Positions 59,921 through 64,000 of a DNA stretch of 64,000 nt are shown here, piece by piece. Source of the DNA: Cheiracanthium punctorium (Eukaryota; Arthropoda; Arachnida; Araneae; Cheiracanthiidae). The stretch is taken from contig JAWZYV010000158.1 of NCBI GenBank assembly GCA_038373885.1, positions 10,001 to 74,000 on the forward strand, written 5' to 3'. Each line of letters begins with the position of its first letter. Within the stretch, counting starts at the first letter, position 1. The position numbers were made by a program, and so were the translations under genes. The notes under the pieces are model-generated. The model was not told the DNA's origin. It ran no database searches and was given only the letters and a program-made list of their open reading frames with translations.

Positions 59921-61200
59921 ATAATCAACATCCTGGTGCCAAAAGTACTTAAACAAATTATTTATTAATAAACCTTCCAGAATTCTTTTACTTTATTTCA
60001 ACTGAAAATAAGCTTAAATTCATGACCGTTTGTTTTATGAATAACCTAGCTGTTAACTTATGACACAATTTGTTTTCTGAAGACATCCTTTCCCAGAACT
60101 AGCTTTCTTTTGCTTTTATTATTTTTTTTTCCTTTCTTCATTCATTAAGATGTTGAGAATTTTAAAATCGGAAGCTGTATAATATGAATATTTAGAATAC
60201 CAAATCTTGTCAATAGTCTGATTTACTAAATTCTGCATTTACTCCACTTTTATGCAATTAAAACTGTGGCGTAATAAGAGGGGGGAGGATCCGCCCCGGT
60301 GGCAAAAAAAAAAAAAAAAAAACAGAAACATAGAAATAATAAAGTGGAAAACTAAAGGACCGAAATGGGGGGGCAGAATGCTGAAACTTAGAAAGAATGG
60401 GGCGGCAAACTGAAGGACCGCATCCGGCGCCAATAACCCTAGCGCTACATTGCTAAAGCAAATGATCATTATTATGCTCTTATTTTGGCAAAAGCATAAT
60501 GTGTTTCAATTGCTGTATTCGCAAAACCTCGCAAATCCCTCGATTTTCAGATGGATTTGAGTAGATAAAGCCACGACTGATCATGGTACACGGCTGAAGT
60601 GTTGAAGTTCCCACGTTCGGCGGGCCCCGCCTGCGCGACTGTCGGTCTGGAGTTTTGGTCGGTTTCATCCAGATGTACACGTCAATACACTACATTAGAT
60701 CTAAAAAAGTCACCCAACCAAGCCACCCCCCTTAGAAGATATTCCTTGTCTAGGCTTGCCATAACAAACAAGCAAATCCCGTGGAATTTTCGAATCGCAA
60801 AACGTCGTTTTGCTAAGGCATTCTTTCTTTATCATCTGTAATTATATATGATTAGTAAATAACTGTTATACATTACGAATAATATGTACTAAGAAAGCCG
60901 ATTAAAAAGAGCAAATCGTTTAGGGGGGGGACGGGGGACGGACTTGCTAGTGTTGCAAAACTATTAAAGACATCGAGAAGAGCAATAATTATATACAGCT
61001 GGCGACGAACTAAAGCTTGAGATTAGCGGTCGCCAGATCGCCAGTGGTGACTGTGGAATTATTCCTGGCGACTGCAAAACAGTCTGTCAGTCACCAAAAT
61101 TGGTGACCTGCAAAATTTACTCAGCAAGCACCCCCCCCCCTCGTTTCCGTCCCCGTAACAAAAGTCGGCGCTGTATGTCCAAGCAAAGCAGTTGAAAAAA
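59921..61200. other. Mixed non-coding stretch before the Penelope-like element
   Basis: A poly-A run lies at 60304-60322 and GC-richer patches at about 60270-60430 and 60600-60660, with ggcgccggatgcgg-type words on the minus strand that look like a decayed MITE. gtcgccag/ctggcgac words near 61001-61105 give a small inverted-repeat cluster. No gene was recognised. Confidence 0.4.
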
Positions 61201-61211
61201 CTCAAAAATTA

Positions 61212-61290
61212 ATTATGCGCAGATAAACAGCCCCAGCATGCGCAGATTATGCGCAGATAAACAGCAACAGCATTATGCGCAGATAAACAG
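61212..61290 (+). repeat. Short tandem repeat attatgcgcagataaacag, 3 copies
   Basis: The 19-base word occurs at 61212, 61247 and 61272 with spacers of 16 and 6 bases. It lies just left of the pyrimidine-rich leader of the Penelope-like element. Confidence 0.9.
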
Positions 61291-61879
61291 ATTTTGTGCA
61301 CTCCTCAGTCTTTGTCCCATCTGGATTTTTTGGAAGGTTTTTCCATTACCCAGCACTTAGATCGTCTTGTGAACGATGGTTCTTCCGTTCCTTTCGTTCA
61401 TTCTGCTTGGAAGTTGCTGTTGTAAGGTTCTTTTCACTTTCTTCGTCTACCCCCCCCTTTTTTTCTTTTTTCCCTGTTTCTTTAATGTGTATGTACATGT
61501 GTTACTGTCTTTCTTTTTCGTTTTTATTAAAAAAAAAATAATAATAATTATTTATATATATATTTATTGTGCTGTCCTGTTCGTGGTATTTAAAAAAAAA
61601 AAAAATGTGCTATTTGTTTTTTGTTTGTTTGTTCCGTTTTCTCTTTTTTGTGTGTGTGTTTGTACTTGTGTGTTCCCTTTTTTATTATTTTTCTTTATTC
61701 CTTTTTTATTTCTGTATTTTTTGTGCTTCTTTCCTTTCCTTTTTATCCCCCTTTTTTAATTTTTTTTTTTTCAATCCCCTCTCCGTGGTTTTGTTAGATT
61801 TTTCTTTGCCCCTTGTGGCAACATCTTGCTTGTTTTTCTCTTTTCAGTTCCCTGTGTTCTTTACGACGAAGGGCTTGGA

Positions 61880-61917
61880 CTGAAGAAGTTCAAAACAATT
61901 TTTGAATGAAACGCGTA
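61880..61917 (+). ncRNA. Hammerhead-ribozyme-like core upstream of the Penelope RT
   Basis: CTGAAGA (61880-61886) is followed by a stem II formed by ttcaaaa and ttttgaa (7 bp, loop caat), then GAAAC (61908-61912), GC and GTA (61915-61917). Helix I can start with gga pairing to tcc on either side. The helix III loop is only two bases, so the motif would work better as a dimer, as proposed for other Penelope-associated hammerheads. Self-cleavage is inferred, not shown. Confidence 0.6.
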
Positions 61918-62117
61918 TCCTCTTTCCTTTTACTTCTTATGTGTGTTTTTTACTAAGTTTTTTAATTACTTTATCGTTTAACACCAGTATTTTGAGTGTT
62001 TTTTCAGTTTTGTTTATTTGGACTATTAACACTCACTTTTGTTCTCTCTTTTCTTCCTTCCTTCTTCGTGTGCTTTTTCTTGCTTATTTCTTTACTGTTT
62101 TTGTGTTTTCTGTATAG

Positions 62118-64000
62118 ATTCATCTTTGTTTAACCGTTTTTCCCCGTTTACGATTGAAACGTTCTCGTTTCTTGAATCATTTAGGTTATCTTGTTCGATG
62201 CAAACGCAGTAATGTCATTCCTAAGTTCATTGACATTAAGTGCAATGTTCACGGTTCTTCTCGTGTTGATAAGGCTCTGAATAGGTCTAAGCGGGCGATT
62301 TTACGGGCTTTTATTCAGGATGTTTGTTATAAAGTTTCGATTCTTGAATCTGATCTTTATGATCTCCATTTGCTTTTGAGTAAGTCTTACCCTGTGTTTG
62401 CTAACTGGGAAAAACGGAATTTCGCTTATGTTGAACAACGTTCTATTTCTCACAGAGCTACTTTGGATAAGAAATTCCAAGCTCTTCTTCCGGTTAGGTC
62501 TTCCCTCGGTTCTGTTAGTCCTCTTGTTCAGGACACTGTTGTTAATTTGTCTTCCCATGTTTTAACTGATTCTCAGAGAGATGCTCTTAGTTTAGGTTTG
62601 AATTTTTCTCGTGTTAGTAACGTTTTGGTTTCCAAACTTATTGCTCCTATGGAAAACTCCTTTAAAAATAGTAAACTCTCTTCTAACAAACTTGATACTT
62701 TGCGACATCTTATTGCTAATACTATCTCTTCAAATAATATGCATGCCAAATCTAACCTTTCTCGTTCTCAAAAAACTGCTCTCAAAGAACTTAATTCTAA
62801 CCCTAATTTACTCATTACTAAAGCTGATAAAGGTGGCCAGACTGTTTCACTTGATAAATCTTCTTATGTTGATTGTATTAATAACATGCTAACCACTGGT
62901 CCATACACTAAATTAAATTCTGATCCTACTAACAGTCACCTTTCTGAAATTAAACACACTGTGAAGTCCTCTGTAATCTTAAATGCTCAAACTAAACGTT
63001 ATGTTATTCCTTCTATTGCTAACTGTGCTCGTTTCTATGCCCTTCCTAAAATTCATAAACCTTCTCTTGCCATTCGCCCGATTGTTTCTAACATTGGTAC
63101 TGCATCTTATAACCTTGCACGTTTCCTCTCGCATACTCTTTCACCTTTGACTGCTAGTAATACCCACACTGTTAAAAACTCTTATGATTTCGTTAACAAA
63201 GTTAAACTTCTTTCTCCTACTAATTGTAAAATGCTTTCTCTTGATGTTAAATCTTTATTCACTAATGTTCCTATCCAAGGTGCGATTGACTGTTTGGAAA
63301 AGCGTTTACGCGAGTTTCATTATTCTTCTATTGAGATTAAAGAGTTTATAGCTTTAGTAAGCATTTGTATTAAACAAACTGCTTCCATTTTTAATGGCTC
63401 TTTCTATAAACAAACCGAGGGTCTTGCTATGGGTAATTCTCTCTCACCTCCCTTATGTGATATTTATATGCATTATTTTGAAGAGAAGCTCTTCAAGGTC
63501 TTTAATTTTCCGTGCTGGGTCAGATATGTTGACGATACTTTCGTTCTAGTGGATTCCAATTGTGATATTTCTAATTTACTTTTGATCGTTAATTCTGTTG
63601 ATCCGTGTATCCAATTTACTCTAGAAGAGGAGTGCAACAATTCTTTACCTTTTTTGGAAGTTCTTGTTTCTAGGAATCCTGACGGTTTCTCTACTTCTGT
63701 TTTCCCACAAGCCCTTTTCTATATCTTTACCTCCTCATGCCCTATCTAATCATCCTTACCAGCAAAAACTTTCTGCTTTTTACACTTATGTGTTTCGTAC
63801 TATCAAAATTTGCTCTGATTCTTCTTCTGTTAATAATGAAATTAGTTACTTAAAATCCTTAGCTGTTTCTCGTGGTTTTAGCCCCTCTATTATTGATAAA
63901 GCTGTTTCTAAATTTAATAAGCCTAATACTTCTACTAATACTATTAATTTTCACAACGAATTAATTGTACTACCTTTCTTTTCACCTTTATGCTACAAAA
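62118..64000 (+). CDS. Penelope-like reverse transcriptase, frameshifted and 3'-incomplete
   Basis: The frame is open from just after a TAG at 62115 to a stop at 63749; there is no in-frame ATG near the 5' end, so the start is unknown (an upstream spliced exon or decay). Counting from 62154, RT motifs appear in order: ADKGG at 224-228, ALPKIHKP ending 303, RPIVSN at 308-313, LDVKSLFTNVPI at 363-374, QTEGLAMGNSLSP at 420-432, YVDD at 458-461 (catalytic aspartates) and LPFLEVLV at 498-505. These are the Penelope-type versions of RT1-RT7. Near 63704-63709 a one-base surplus shifts the frame; after it, the reading continues in another frame (KPF…NHPYQQKLSAFYTYVFRTI) with no stop to the window edge. 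So this copy has at least one frameshift but is otherwise well kept. The endonuclease domain is not in the window. Confidence 0.9.

Larger units (their letters stand above)
61440..64000 (+). mobile_element. Penelope-like retroelement, 5' part, runs off the window
   Basis: It consists of a pyrimidine-rich leader (61440-61800), a terminal-repeat-like segment with a hammerhead-like core (61815-62000) and a reverse transcriptase frame (from about 62118). Penelope-like elements are a separate retroelement class that reverse transcribe at the target and usually carry a GIY-YIG endonuclease after the RT; that part would lie beyond 64000. The left border is not precisely defined. The related terminal repeats at 28025-28570 show that the family has other copies in this region. 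Confidence 0.85.

Noticed and set aside
61296..62117. Long phenylalanine-rich frames upstream of the Penelope RT
   Set aside because: They arise from a T-rich leader, overlap in two frames and show no motif.
1..64000. CRISPR arrays, bacterial operons, rRNA or intact tRNA genes
   Set aside because: The sequence is eukaryotic repeat-rich DNA; none of the tandem repeats has a CRISPR-like repeat/spacer structure, and only tRNA- or 5S-derived SINEs were seen.

Overview
The window looks like a stretch of an arthropod nuclear genome. It is strongly AT-rich, full of homopolymers and microsatellites, and has no dense gene order. Nearly all recognisable sequence is transposon-derived: Tigger/pogo, hAT, piggyBac-like and Harbinger-like DNA elements, a Penelope-like retroelement, a tRNA-derived SINE and a probable 5S-derived SINE. 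Coding pieces have eukaryotic splice sites. A chelicerate source (spider-like) is my guess from the look of the repeats; the species cannot be read from the sequence.

Layout. 1-5200: an AC-skewed block, AT-rich sequence and one CpG-richer block (3.47-3.8 kb). 5.2-12 kb: a possible large element with a 96-bp tandem array near its left edge. 13.5-20.2 kb: a 6.7-kb Harbinger-like element (TAA duplication) holding a 295-bp tandem repeat, into whose second unit a 3.2-kb piggyBac-like element (TTAA duplication) has inserted. It sits 24 bp upstream of a THAP-type first exon (20217-20287). 21.4-22.0 kb: two coding exons of a CxH/C-rich zinc-finger-like protein. 23.0-24.9 kb: a hAT element with exact 8-bp duplications, carrying a SINE and a second MITE with its own exact 8-bp duplications. 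28.0-28.6 kb: an inverted pair of Penelope terminal repeats with hammerhead-like cores, then two SINE copies. 29.8-34.7 kb: tandem repeats (about 86 and 173 bp) split by a 3.04-kb hAT-like element. 34.9-35.25 kb: 5S-like SINE. 36.2-36.7 kb: hAT MITE. 40.5-41.7 kb: 1.2-kb element with an exact 8-bp duplication. 41.8-43.7, 44.0-46.7 and 47.3-48.5 kb: three Tigger-type elements, the last broken by a small piggyBac-like MITE. 50.6-55.6 kb: a nest inside Tigger-type ends, including a hAT remnant that still encodes a transposase N-terminus. 58.3-59.9 kb: a hAT-like element. 61.5-64 kb: the 5' region and reverse transcriptase of a Penelope-like element running off the window.

There is no operon or pathway here. 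The main story is layered insertion: several host or element sequences can be read across an insertion once one copy of the target duplication is ignored, which gives a relative order of events. The only candidate non-transposon genes are the THAP exon and the zinc-finger-like exons, and even these belong to families often linked to transposons.
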